A DNA stretch of 64,000 bases from Ciona intestinalis (taxonomy: Eukaryota; Chordata; Ascidiacea; Phlebobranchia; Cionidae), in NCBI RefSeq assembly GCF_000224145.3, contig NC_020176.2:2470792-2534791 (forward strand). The letters are read 5' to 3'. The translations under genes and the position numbers were made by a program. Shown piece by piece: positions 47,301-57,683 of this stretch; position 1 is the stretch's first letter; the number at the start of each line of letters is the position of its first letter. The notes under the pieces are model-generated. The model made no database searches. It worked only from the letters and a program-made list of their open reading frames with translations, and had not been told where the DNA came from.

Positions 47301-50300
47301 ACATTTAGTTTATAAAACAGTATAAAATGTGATTTTTTCTGTCGTGTCGACTACTGCAGTCTGCCTATAACAAATACGTACTACTACTTTACGCAATCGA
47401 ATTGGTGGGGTGTTTTAGACCGTATATTGATTATTTAAAGGCGATTAAAGGTATTAGATGCCATTTGCTGAATAAGCGAGCAAATCAGAGAATATGCTCA
47501 AAACATATGTTATATCACACTTATGTTTTAAAGGGCGCCATTTTAAATTACGATATAGTAGGGTGGAGAAGGCGGGTCACCTTTTATTTTTTTCGTCCCA
47601 TTTGGTAGTAAACAAAGAACATTCAAAAGTTATAAAACCGTATCCTCACTACTTCTATGAATCGTTGTTAATTGTTTAAAACACGATCAGGCTATTTGAA
47701 TATCATATTTTAAATAAATTTTCACGCTGCGTGCTATATAGCTACTACTCCCAAAACAATTAAATGGATTGTATTTCAGATTAACCGACAGCGTTTCGCC
47801 TTGCGTCAAATAACCAGGTTTTTATGATACGAAATGTGGCTTTCTAAACAGATTCAGTTTCGCATTTTCTGGAAACTTTAAACGCATTTAAGAAGCGAGA
47901 GAAACTGAATAAATGTGATTAAAAAAAAATGGACGGAAATTGGTTTTGTATACATTTGGTTTTGCGTATAAATGTAATTTCTATTTTCTCACCTTTTTTC
48001 GGAGGTTTGACCTTTTCCTTTTCAATACTTTTTTTTGGAAAACTTTTCCAATCTGTGCTCTTCGGCGCCACACTGCGGCTGTACTTGGTGGACGAAAATG
48101 GGTCGGCCACGCGGAATTGGTTGTAATTTTGGGTCTGCCTTGAAGCTATAGAGTAGATTTTTACAGAATAAACAAATTAAATTTATTCGACGCACTATTC
48201 GATCGACATATATGTTAGCCAACCGTCTTAAATATTAAAAAAATAAAAAATAACTTGATTTTCTCACCTTTTGAAAAGTAGGGGCTCGACCGCGGGACAA
48301 TGTAGTTTCGTTTGATGTCCATCACGTGATCATGGTTAAGGGCGGAGTTTATTGTGAATGGGCGACGAGAGTACGGTGATGACGTAGGTATGTTGCCAAA
48401 ACGAGAGAAATCACGTGGTCTATAAAAATATTTTTTTGGAGATTATACTTACAAAAATACAGATATAGTAGGAGTAAGATGGTTAACGGTTTTATTCTCT
48501 TTTATCGGCCCATTTGGTGTCAAACAAAGAATATTTAGAGAATTGTACAACCGAAGCCTCGCCACTCTAAAAGAACGTTGGTAATTGTTGAAAAACGATT
48601 CGAAAATATGAGATATTATGTTCTAACCGTAACCATCCATCTACCCCATAGTATTGCCATGATAATTCTATTATAAACCCCGCTTCTAAATAAGTATATA
48701 ATACGATTGCCAAATTTGTATCAAGATTATTTACGAAACGTCACGCGCTCCTCAAAACACGTTAAAAATAAATGAATAAAAAGCCAACTTTAAAACGAAG
48801 CATAGATTCGGTAATAGATAAAACACTGAATACTTTAAACTGTCACGGACTGCATGAGGTTATAAAGCTCATACGCAGACATTTTGTTTTATATCAAAAA
48901 AATGATACGGTTTGTGTATAAGCATTTTTATCTCAAACAGTAAAATTGTTAAACTATAGTATAACATTACCTTTGGTTCTGGCTTGTAGTTTTCGTTTCG
49001 TGTCCCGTGTCATTGGATTCAGATACAGTTAGGTTCGCATTGAAGTGATTTTTCGTGTTGCCAGGTAGTGAATCTACTTTCGAGCTGGAAACACTGGAAG
49101 GCTGGAGCTTTTGGGGATTGTGGTTATTATAGGTGCTGGGAGCTTCAAGTTCAGTGTTTAAAGAATTTGGACGTTTTAATCCGGAAACACTAAGAGGCTT
49201 CACCTTTGCGTTGGCAACACTGGAAAATACGCGCTGGTGAATTTGCTCCACAAGTTGGGGGTTAAGGTTTCGAAGCCCGAGAAGAAAAACGGCCATCGCA
49301 TTTCGGTCTGAGTCGATACGCTCCCCAATGGCGCTGAACAACATTTCCGGGTTATTGTTGCCCGTTTTCCCAAGTTCTTCGAGTTGCTGGTTCGTGAAAA
49401 ACTGGAACTTCCGCAAAGGTGTCATAATTTTTAAAAACTTTGCAGTCGAATTTAAAATTTCATGTTTCAGGGTCCAGAAAACTGATTTCTGAGCTGCCCA
49501 TGTAAGATCGGTTTCTTCTATTGCTTTACTGTCGCCGTTACCGTGAAGCTCCTGCTTTTCCCGAGCTATATTCTCGTTAGAAATATCTCTGTCGCAATCC
49601 ATCTCCATTTTGATTTTAGTTTCCGAAACTCTTTTAATTTTAGTTTCTGGAGCTCTTAATTTTTTGTCACTTTTTCGGACAACACTAATTGAGTTTACTC
49701 CACAAGTCTCGTCTTCTACCACTTTGAGAGAAAGCGAGTCCTCTTCACACAGCCACGCCTCCAAGACCTCCGATGAAAGGGAGGACGATGACGTTAATGA
49801 GGACAATTCATCATCGTCGTCGCACGAAAAATCCAGGTCTTCATTTGAAGCCGAAAAATTCCGCAATTTCTCCAGCTCTGTCAGTCCTGTACAATTCGAA
49901 GCTAAAACGTCCGCGAATTCGCCTTCGGTTACCGTAACCCGAGTTCTCCCTGCTTTAAGCCCGCGTCCGCCCAGTGCGCCTGCGTTTCTCTTCTGAGGCT
50001 CTAACATACTAAGTTTGTTGTCAGTGCTTGAGCTTTTCCAGAACGTTGTAATCTTGCCTAAGCTCTGCTTTGTCTTTGTGCCATTTGCACGTAGCAGCGA
50101 GCCGAGGTCGGCTTCAGTTTGTTTGCAGACTGTAAATTCTTTCAAACTGACGTTATCTCTTTGTATCTTCGCCTGGTCGCCGCAGGGTGCCAACTGATAT
50201 CCAGATAAATCTTCAAAGTCCTTATCAACTGTCACAACACAACGACCCTGAACATTGCAACTTCTGGCACTAATATCACGGCCCGATCTCAATCCGTAAT

Positions 50301-50905
50301 GAGCGTAGAAATTTACAGCTATTCACGGCTCGTTCTGCCCTTGTCGATCTCATTCCGCTCGCTTCTACTCTCGATGCACAGCGACCTGGCCTGCAGAGGG
50401 GCGTATATTTCGCCTTCAGCTTCTCGGAGAAAGAACACGTGTCTTGCAGAGAGACGCCCGACTGCCGCAGTAATTGTGTGGATTCTCGCCCTACCATAAA
50501 CGACTTCGCTTGCCTTAGTTCAACAAGTAACTCACAAATAACAGAATTGAAATCACCATGCTCGCGTTCGAGGGTGGTTATAATCAACGCCACGGCGTGT
50601 AAATGCGCCCAATTAATCGATTCCACGCTCGCAGCCACCTCTTTCTCATCTACAATGCGGCGAAACGAAGCTCCTTTTTTATAACTCACACAAAACTGAT
50701 CATTCGTCAAAAGATCCAACCTTTTGAACAGATTTTCTAATTTTTGCGACGCCGTTGGTTTTAGATTAACCTCCCACAAAGTTCGCAAGTCAATTAGACC
50801 AAACTCAAGCAAAACCTGCAGCACCGGCAGCGTGTTGAGATTTTCTGGAAGCTTCTCCCAAAACTTGGTCTTTAATAAGGCGCCAGACAAATTTAAATTC
50901 GACAT
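38345..50905 (-). CDS. Large protein (about 1800 aa) with C-terminal SAM domain, eight exons, otherwise unrecognised
   Basis: Exons (minus): 50905-50327, 50247-48971, 48419-48268, 48145-47993, 45777-45227, 43591-43506, 43415-41050 and 38583-38345; 5403 nt = 1800 aa. All eight joins are GT-AG and in phase. The last exon holds a SAM-like domain (SLDEWCRANHL, LNGFKDLEEV, IQKAKLWVAVENLR), which in other proteins mediates self- or partner binding. The N-terminal 190 residues and several later stretches are predicted-helix, Leu-rich blocks; between them are long acidic, Ser/Glu/Lys-rich, probably disordered segments, plus repeated Asp-Asp-Val around residue 740-760. No catalytic motif, membrane segment or signal peptide is seen. 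I cannot name a family. The 79-nt first intron (50248-50326) is inferred because the frame changes there; a sequencing frameshift is the alternative. Intron 7 contains the 50-N gap, so another exon could be missing. Confidence 0.8.
39541..39722. repeat. MITE-like element
   Basis: GTATAGTAGGGTGGGGAAAT at the left; the right end stops at GTGCTAAACGTGTCCCG. It lies in intron 7 of the SAM gene. Confidence 0.8.
40329..40378. other. Assembly gap (50 N)
   Basis: Exactly 50 N, which looks like a fixed-size placeholder. The true length is unknown. It lies in intron 7 of the SAM-domain gene. Confidence 0.99.
40520..40722. repeat. MITE-like element, B-type
   Basis: ATAGTATTGTGGGTTAAGAT to CTATCTTCCCCAACCGGCTA, about 200 bp. 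Confidence 0.75.
44252..44330. repeat. MITE-like element, left fragment
   Basis: ATAGTACTGTGGGGTAACAT and CATACCATTAGCACATAAG; only the left part remains. Confidence 0.6.
44861..45194. repeat. Two MITE-like elements in tandem
   Basis: A left fragment (about 44861-44975, TTGGTGGGGTAAGATAGTCA) is followed by a copy at 45019-45194 (TATAGTAGGGTTGGGGTAAG). The second copy ends about 32 nt from the exon 5 boundary of the SAM gene. Confidence 0.7.
45959..46157. repeat. MITE-like element, full length
   Basis: TATAGTAGGTGGGGGAAGAT to CCCATCTTCCCCCACCCCAC, 198 bp; a good reference copy with both inverted ends. Confidence 0.9.
46783..46991. repeat. MITE-like element, full length
   Basis: TATAGTAGGGTGGAAGAAGA to CCACCGTCCACCCTACTACC, followed directly by the palindrome at 46991-47024. 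Confidence 0.85.
46991..47024. repeat. Near-perfect palindrome
   Basis: AGTATACTGCTGAAGTGA and TCACTTCAGTATACT form an inverted repeat with one 3-nt offset, between two MITE copies. Confidence 0.8.
47037..47226. repeat. MITE-like element, B-type
   Basis: ATACTGTGGGGTAATACTGT, TTAGCACCTAAATTGCG and a right end TCTTATTTTACCCACTGTGC. Confidence 0.75.
47553..47705. repeat. MITE-like element, right end missing
   Basis: TATAGTAGGGTGGAGAAGGC, TTTGGTAGTAAACAAAGAAC and AACACGATCAGGCTATTTG. Confidence 0.8.
48463..48655. repeat. MITE-like element
   Basis: ATATAGTAGGAGTAAGATGG to ACCATCCATCTACCCCATAG, in intron 2 of the SAM-domain gene. Confidence 0.75.
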
Positions 50906-50914
50906 GTGAGTTTC
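50906..50914 (-). other. Nine-base leader after a splice acceptor, SAM-domain gene
   Basis: The minus strand reads GTAAATAG/GAAACTCAC/ATG. A splice acceptor nine bases before the start codon fits spliced-leader trans-splicing or a very short 5'UTR exon. Confidence 0.4.
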
Positions 50915-52935
50915 CTATTTACAAACATGAGTATGCCTATTGCCAATACAAAATGTAGAAACAGTTATTGCCGCTGTTAAATGCAGAATAGTAGTAGGGG
51001 GAAGGGAGACACATTTTAGCACATAATACCAAATATCCTGATCGTATTTTAAGCAACTAACAGCGTGGTTAAAATCGAAACATGGATTTTGAAAATATGT
51101 TAAAATACATTTTTGTTTATTTTTGTCGATAAATTATAACCGTACCTACTCCAAAGATGCGTCACGCAACACCTGTGCCTCTAACGATTGTTTGTGACAG
51201 TCGTTAACAAAATCCGCAAAACATAGTGTATGCTCCTTGACATAATAATTCGGTTGTAAATTCTCCGGCGATAATTAGGGGATTTCAAACCGCGTAACTG
51301 CCAGAGACATCCTGTTATTAACATTGTGGTTTCGGGTTATTATAAACTAATACTTCATACCGAAAATTGACTGCAGGGGTGTAAATGCCCGATTCGCTAA
51401 TAATTGTACGATTTTCTATGATCATTAACACGAAATTTAGGGTCTTCAACTGTAAACATACGCATGTAAAGTGTACTTTTCCACGCATGCAACTTATGAA
51501 AACATAAACGAAAAAATAAAACTTTTTCACATATAGTATAAGAAGTTATTTACTCCCCATTATAAAAACGACAGGTCCCTAAACAATACACTGTAGCTTT
51601 CCACTTAAAATTTTCTACAGCAACACGTCGTCTCATTCTAATAACCCACATTTTAATACAAAAAACATACACAAACTATAAAGATCGGTAATTCCTAATT
51701 GGGCGTCTGGAAATGCATTTTCTAGCATTGAATTGTCAAGTATTACTTCTGTAAGTAACTATGATAAACCATTACACACGCAGTTATGGTTAACTAAAAA
51801 AATTATGCTTTGGTTACTGTTTAAATTTCCCTGCTTTATTCGACTGGTATTAACTGTATAAAGTAGTCCCATTTATAACTCTCTCATGAGCCTTTCCAGT
51901 TTTCCTAATCTGATTTGTGTGACAGACTGTAACCCATTAGCCGCCAGACTCACAGCTAATGTATGTCGCATAAACATGTGATAGGAATTGTGGCTTTACA
52001 GTCTAAGGTTACATTATATAGCAATAAACTGTATATACTGCGCACTTTGTAATCACACTTTTCCCATGTGGATTTTAAAGCGACATTGCTACTGCATAAA
52101 AACTGTGTATTTTTAAAGCATATACTAAATTGTTTGATCGATTTAACACTACATATATAGTTACTTATTTAGCATGCAAGTATTAAATGCTAATAGAAAC
52201 TAAAAAAAGGTACTGTACAACGTCATAATAACGATAATGGCGCATAGGTCAAGAGTTTAAAACTACAACTTTAGTAACAGAACGCAACATAGCTTCAGAA
52301 CTCTGTTCGTGTTTTAGTTTAACCTTGTTTGACCGTACATACTTTTGTAATTAGCAAATTCCTATAAGCGGTTTCTCTGTTTATTTTGTGGCTGGCACCG
52401 TTAGAAGAACACAAATGTTAAACATGTAAACAGTAGGTGCTAAAGATTCTTAACTTTTGAACAAGAATCGAGCTATTGTTCTCGGCTTACGGATGGAGTG
52501 TAATGAATATATAATAATAATTAACATTGTAAATGAAGTTGTCAATATACACATACTGTTGTAAGGCTGTAGGCTATGCTTTGCTTGGTCCTTTTCCAAA
52601 TTTAGCAAATATTGGTTTGCTAAACTACATTAATTGGGAAATAAAGTCATATTATATGTCCATAGAAAAATTCTCAGTTCTTTAGCGACATCACGCGGGT
52701 TGCGAAAATGTTTTTAACGAAAGAATAAATACCGTTAGATTCAGCACATCAAAAACTATTCATACACCAATTATATAAAAATGTTTTTTTGTCCCTTTTA
52801 ATGAACAATATACTTACAATATAAGATAAAAATGTTCATATACAAAGGTATTTTCATTATGCTGTTCTATATAAATCCAAGGTCATACACATATAGGCCT
52901 ACATATAAACCGAAATTAATGAATTGGCATACAGG
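50915..52935. other. Intergenic region, no gene recognised
   Basis: AT-rich DNA between the NXPE 3' end and the SAM-gene 5' end. Apart from one MITE fragment near 51000 I see nothing supported. It should contain the SAM-gene promoter and NXPE 3'UTR. Confidence 0.5.
50986..51065. repeat. MITE-like fragment
   Basis: ATAGTAGTAGGGGGAAGGGA and CCAAATATCCTGATCGTATT; left half only, just upstream of the SAM-domain gene. Confidence 0.65.
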
Positions 52936-55003
52936 CTAAAGAGTTAAATCGTTACATATAAAATTGCACAAGTAAAGTCCTTCTTGTTTTAAATAAGGTT
53001 GTTCAGGATGGAATTCGTTGAGCGGCCAAACTACCGACATGTCCCAAACATCAAAATAAAAGAAATTGTTTACCCCTTTGAATATCTCTCGAGTAAGGAC
53101 ATCGTATCGGTAAGCAAGCCAGCCGTTGATTTGGCCATAGCTTGGATTCAAGGCTCGTTGACTTCGATAAATGAATCGAACATTGGTCCGTCGTTTGTTA
53201 AGCCCTAGCATAGCGTCTCGGATTCCCCGCATACGATGAATGAATAAAGATGGCTCGTAGTAAATAATATGTAGTCCTAGGTTAAAAACTATAACTACTT
53301 CATGCTCTCCGGGCGCAATTTCATCCACCACATCAGTCACGTAAGGTTTGGTGTGCGGTGGTCCATTATTTTGCAATGGTGGTCCATGTGGTCGATAATA
53401 TATCCGAATTTTGTCTTTCAAAAACGTTTTTGGTTCGTGCCAATACCCTTGGTTATACGGTGGCTCTGTTACAGTCGACCCCATCTTGGTAGTAAACAGG
53501 TAATAGTACTGCCGAGTTGTTGAGTCGCCGAGAAAATAGATCTCTTTGTGCTCGAGACAAGGTCTTGCCTCTTCAAATGACTTGACAACATTTTTACAAA
53601 ATGTCGACTTCCATGTACCACTAACAAAATACCCACTGGGTCTTGATTGCGTCATTCCATTTAAACTAGTTTTGCACAGCGGTAAAGGTTGCTTTGGTTC
53701 TTCAATACCTGGGCTTACTGTAATGTTCAAACCTGGGGATTGGATAGTCTGGTTGCATCCAAGTTTTCTAAGCAAAGGTTCATTGCATTTTTCAATTGAC
53801 ATGTCAAACTCCGAACGGTGGAATTTTTTGAACACTTCATTAACGATCTTATGACATTTTCCCGACGGTGGTTTAACGCAAAACCAAGGTTCGTGGTTAC
53901 GTGGATTGCTGTAGTCGCAAATCTCGTCGGCGATCAAGCTAAAAAATGGCCGACGTAAATACGAGGTACACTTCTATACCGTAGGCGTAAACGATAGTTA
54001 GTCTGTTTTGAATGAATAAGAACGCAAGAATGCAAAAAACGGAGGAGGAATTAAATAAGATAAAGGTCACATGGCAGTCGCTTCTGGGCTGCGGTTATAT
54101 AATTCTGTAAATATTCTTTGTATATACCGAATGAGATTAGAAAGAGAATAAATACTTGTACTATCTTACCCTACCCTACTATTAGGTCATATTATAGGTG
54201 AATAGAAATACGGTGGTATATGCTAAAACGCTTAGGTTATGCGCACGTCTTATGGCGTATAGAATTTACACTTACCTCGTAAACCTCAAGTCTACGTTAC
54301 ACTCCGTCTGTTCTTCCGTTTCGAACTTGGCAATGTATTGGGTGTCAAGATACTTTCGTAGAGTTGTACATCTAACAAGTTCGGCTATTCCTTCAAGCGG
54401 TATCATGAGTTTTACTTCAAGTCGTGCTTTGCCCGAAATCAACAGTGGGGCTCTAATACTGTACGTTCCATTTCGATGATCGGTAACTATACCAGATACT
54501 CCATCAGGGTATAAGGTGTCATTTCCATAAATTAATCTAGCAAGAAACAAATCGCCTCCAATCGAACTTTTGTTTTCGTTCCATTCATAGGCATCAATTC
54601 GAGCATTCAGTATATCCCCGATTTTGTATTCCGTTCTTTTATCTACGATGACAACTCTAGAGTTTTTTAAAGTATTCAAAGTGAAGGTCGTGTTTCGCTT
54701 TTGTATGTCCGATAAAGAAGACATCAGTTCAGGAAAACAAACTCTCCAGTCTTGAAGGTTTTGTTGGAATGTCAAGTTATGAAAGTCACTGTACGGTAGG
54801 CCATACTGGTTTGTATAAGCAAGCCCAAACCAAGCCGAATCATTTGGGAATACAGTTTTGAATCTGGCCAAGTATTTTCTAGGTTTGGGATAAAACAGTC
54901 GTTCTGTTGTAGGTTTTTGCCATTGCTTTTGTAATAGAAAAGTACACGCCGTGCATAACAGTACGAACAAAAATAAACAATATTTTGAAGGCCTATATGA
55001 CAT
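52936..55003 (-). CDS. NXPE family protein (neurexophilin-like plus PC-esterase domain), two exons
   Basis: Exons (minus): 55003-54276 and 53938-52936; 1731 nt = 576 aa, typical for NXPE proteins (about 550). A hydrophobic segment at about residues 9-24 (CLFLFVLLCTACTFLL) is a signal anchor or signal peptide, so the rest is luminal/extracellular. Residues about 45-240 match the neurexophilin-like region (YKIGDILNARIDAY, TYSIRAPLL). Residues about 345-576 are a PC-esterase/GDSL-like domain with GDSTTRQ (380-386) carrying the expected nucleophile Ser382 and a late WPLNEFHP with His553. NXPE proteins have been linked to modification of secreted glycans or glycoproteins, but the substrate here is unknown. 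The open frame begins earlier at a TTG, but TTGCAG there is a splice acceptor, so I chose the ATG at 55003. Vertebrates have NXPE1-4; the orthologue cannot be assigned. Confidence 0.9.
54096..54183. repeat. Half MITE-like element in NXPE intron
   Basis: AATTCTGTAAATATTCTTTG to CTATCTTACCCTACCCTACT; right half only. It lies in the only intron of the NXPE gene. Confidence 0.65.
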
Positions 55004-55018
55004 GCTTTTCTTGACCGA
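55004..55018 (-). other. 15-base leader after a splice acceptor, NXPE gene
   Basis: The minus strand reads TTTTTGCAG/TCGGTCAAGAAAAGC/ATG. The acceptor so close to the ATG suggests trans-splicing or a 5'UTR intron. Confidence 0.45.
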
Positions 55019-55459
55019 CTGCAAAAACTAAATTAAACGTTATTCAATATACTACTTATTACTTATGTAAATGTATAATAAACCAAAGTTCGCGAACCTG
55101 TCTCAGTTCTGCTGCTCTCGAACGGTTTTTGTGTGAAAAAATACAGTAAGAATCCGCTGTTGTAAAAATGTAACGGACAAAAAACAAGTCCAACCAATTG
55201 TAAAATATAAGGTGTATATTTCGCTTAATGACATCGTCAGGCTCATATTTATTTGAATAAAGTATATAGGTTTACAAAAATCCCATATTCCACATCACAC
55301 CTTAATTGTATCAGCGTACAAGTAAAACGAATGTAACAATTTATTAGTGACACTGGATTGAAGTAATTAACGTTCATTAAAGGGCGTGCCCATGGTTTTA
55401 GTTTAAAAATGTCGGCTCTGGACCTGCTTAAGAGGTATTTAGCCCTGAAAATCTATTAA

Positions 55460-55654
55460 AACAGGGTGTGAAAGATAGGACACTTTTCATTCTATTTCCT
55501 CGTCCCATTTGGTATTAAACAAAGAATATATTTAAAGAATTATTTAACCGTGTTCTCACGACTCCCATAGACTGTTGTTAATTGTTTAAAACACGATTAG
55601 AATATTTGAATGTTATGAGTTAAAGATGTCCCGTCTTACCCCACCCTACTTTAT
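55460..55654. repeat. MITE-like element
   Basis: ACAGGGTGTGAAAGATAGGA to GTCCCGTCTTACCCCACCCT, about 195 bp. Confidence 0.8.
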
Positions 55655-56125
55655 ATCCAACATTGCTGTTGATATATATAGTTTACAATTTTGTGAACAT
55701 GAAGGCCCTATACTGTTTATCAGCTGTCTGTTTTTGATATTTACTTTGCAAAACTGGTGTTATATGTTGCATTAATATTTAGCATCTATACTACATTAAT
55801 CAAAAAGTCGCAAATTGTATTAAACTAGTTAAATAAAGAACTATCGCCTCTCTAGTCCCAACATTACGACACTTCCTAGTCCCTACCACGTTTTACAGTT
55901 TTCTTGAGGGAATGCGTTACTGAAGGGGAGTTTCCGCAAGTTTGTATGCTTAACATCAAGAATGTGTCAGAACTTATCGGTTTGACCATTTCTAAACTAT
56001 GAATTTGTTCATTTCTTCACCTGCATTTATAAGTTTTAATATTATTGTGGAACTTTTTCACTCAAAATAACGCGCAAATGTATTTCGTAAAATAAAATCG
56101 AAGGTTAAAATCGAAAGCATTTAAA

Positions 56126-56306
56126 GAAATGAAAGCACTTTTAGCACATGATGTCCAAACATCCTGATCGTGTTTTATATACTTAACATCGGTAAATGGG
56201 AGTCATAGGGATAAGGTTTCGTGATTCTTTAAATTTTATATGCTTCCCACCAAATTGGACAAGAAAATAGAATGAAAAGGTGTCCCGTCTTCCCCCACCC
56301 TACTAT
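56126..56306. repeat. MITE-like element, left end missing
   Basis: GCACATGATGTCCAAACATC to CCCGTCTTCCCCCACCCTAC. Confidence 0.8.
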
Positions 56307-56634
56307 ATTTTGTTTTATTACTCCAAAAAGACACGGAACGAAACGTTGTGTAACTGGTACACGAAAGTGTAACATGGATTAGTGCCATATAGGTTTTGGT
56401 TAATACAGTGTATACAATACGCTACGCCTTCGTGTAATAAAATATAAAAAACACGCGTTAATGCTACACCCCCTTCTTCCATAAATGCTACCTCAACCAT
56501 ACATCATTGGCAAAAGAAATAAAACGAATAGCTTTTTATAAATATTAATTTAAACTACGTATAGTGAGAAAAAAATAGGCATTTTTTACTTGCTCATTGT
56601 GTTAGAAAGTTATATTACAAGCAGGTAAGGAATG

Positions 56635-56664
56635 TGAATGAATGAATGAATGAATGGATGAATG
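56635..56664. repeat. GAAT microsatellite
   Basis: Five to seven copies of GAAT with one GGAT variant, at the left edge of a SINE-related repeat. Confidence 0.85.
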
Positions 56665-56960
56665 TAACTTACTTTATCCTCGCGTGGCCGGAAAACGACA
56701 GTCGTTATCACACGGGTTTAACATTTCGTGCCAGCTTACGAGTTACCATGTATGTTACTTTGTAGGTAATTATTTTTTTTGGATCTTTTCTCTTTNNNNN
56801 NNNNNNNNNNNNNNNNNNNNNNNNNNNNNNNNNNNNNNNNNNNNNTCTGATAAATTAGACAACCCATTAGTAACCACTGGGTTGGAGCAATTGCCGTGAA
56901 GTATCTTGCCCAAGGACGCCCACAATGGTAGCAGCATCGAGCCTTGAACGTGTTATCAGT
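56636..56960 (+). repeat. SINE-related repeat, interrupted by assembly gap
   Basis: The left block has GTAACTTACTTTATCCTCGC and GACAGTCGTTATCACACGGG. The right block has GACAACCCATTAGTAACCAC and TATCTTGCCCAAGGACGCCC. The same two blocks recur, inverted, at 58640-58880. Confidence 0.7.
56796..56845. other. Assembly gap (50 N)
   Basis: Exactly 50 N inside the SINE-related repeat. The assembly probably broke because of the repeat. Confidence 0.99.
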
Positions 56961-57116
56961 AGTGTCAATACATATAAATAACACAGTATTTAAACACACG
57001 TTTCGGAGCTGAAAGTTTGCACGGAATTGATTGTTTTATCCTCGCCCGTGACTGTGTTACCACAGTCTTATGACCTGTGTGACCTCTTGTACATTTACGA
57101 ATTTTACTTATTATGG

Positions 57117-57222
57117 GTGAGGATACGGTTTTATAATTCATCAAAGTTCTTTGTTTACTACAAAATGGAACGAGAAAATAGAACTAAAAGTTGTCCCATC
57201 TTTCCCCACTCTACTCTATAAT
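57117..57222. repeat. Half MITE-like element
   Basis: GTGAGGATACGGTTTTATAA to CCCATCTTTCCCCACTCTAC; right half only. Confidence 0.7.
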
Positions 57223-57683
57223 ACAAACGCAAAAACAGCAAAACAATACTAGTCCCTAATCGTTGGCCTTTCGAATATATTTGTAAAATTTATCTTTTAT
57301 ATTGATTTTATTTTTGCATGGTAGAGTGGAAGAAAGAAAACAACAAATAAGAAAAAATGAAGTCAGCACATTAAACATATTTGCATTGATTTTAAGGAAA
57401 AATGTATTACCAATTTATTTTATTAAATCTGATATTGCCCCTTACATGTAGTATTAAACGAAATTAAAGAAATTGTGTTTCAGATTTCTATAACATGGTA
57501 CTTTATATAAGATTAAAAATGTATATTATTAGGGTTTTGTGTATTATTTTGGATTTTGTATATTTTTAGAGCTTTTTGTATAATTTTGGATATTGTATAT
57601 TTTTTGAGTGGTAATGATATGCAAAGTCAGAAACAAAAATGATCTTTTTTATATCTGTTTAGAAAATGCTATCCTAACATATG

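Larger units (their letters stand above)
55019..57683. other. Intergenic region filled with repeats
   Basis: No gene supported between COQ8 (3' end) and NXPE (5' end). Contents are MITE copies (55460-55654, 56126-56306, 57117-57222), a gapped SINE, a GAAT microsatellite and a short tandem duplication at about 57533-57606 (GTATATTTTT-type units). Confidence 0.55.

Noticed and set aside
48967..50292. Separate gene starting at 50292 on the minus strand
   Set aside because: The start codon would be TTG, and the frame joins the upstream exon in phase through a 79-nt GT-AG intron, so it is treated as exon 2 of the SAM-domain gene.
54276..55024. NXPE start at 55024
   Set aside because: That codon is TTG and overlaps a splice acceptor (TTTTTGCAG). 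The first ATG after it, at 55003, is the supported start.
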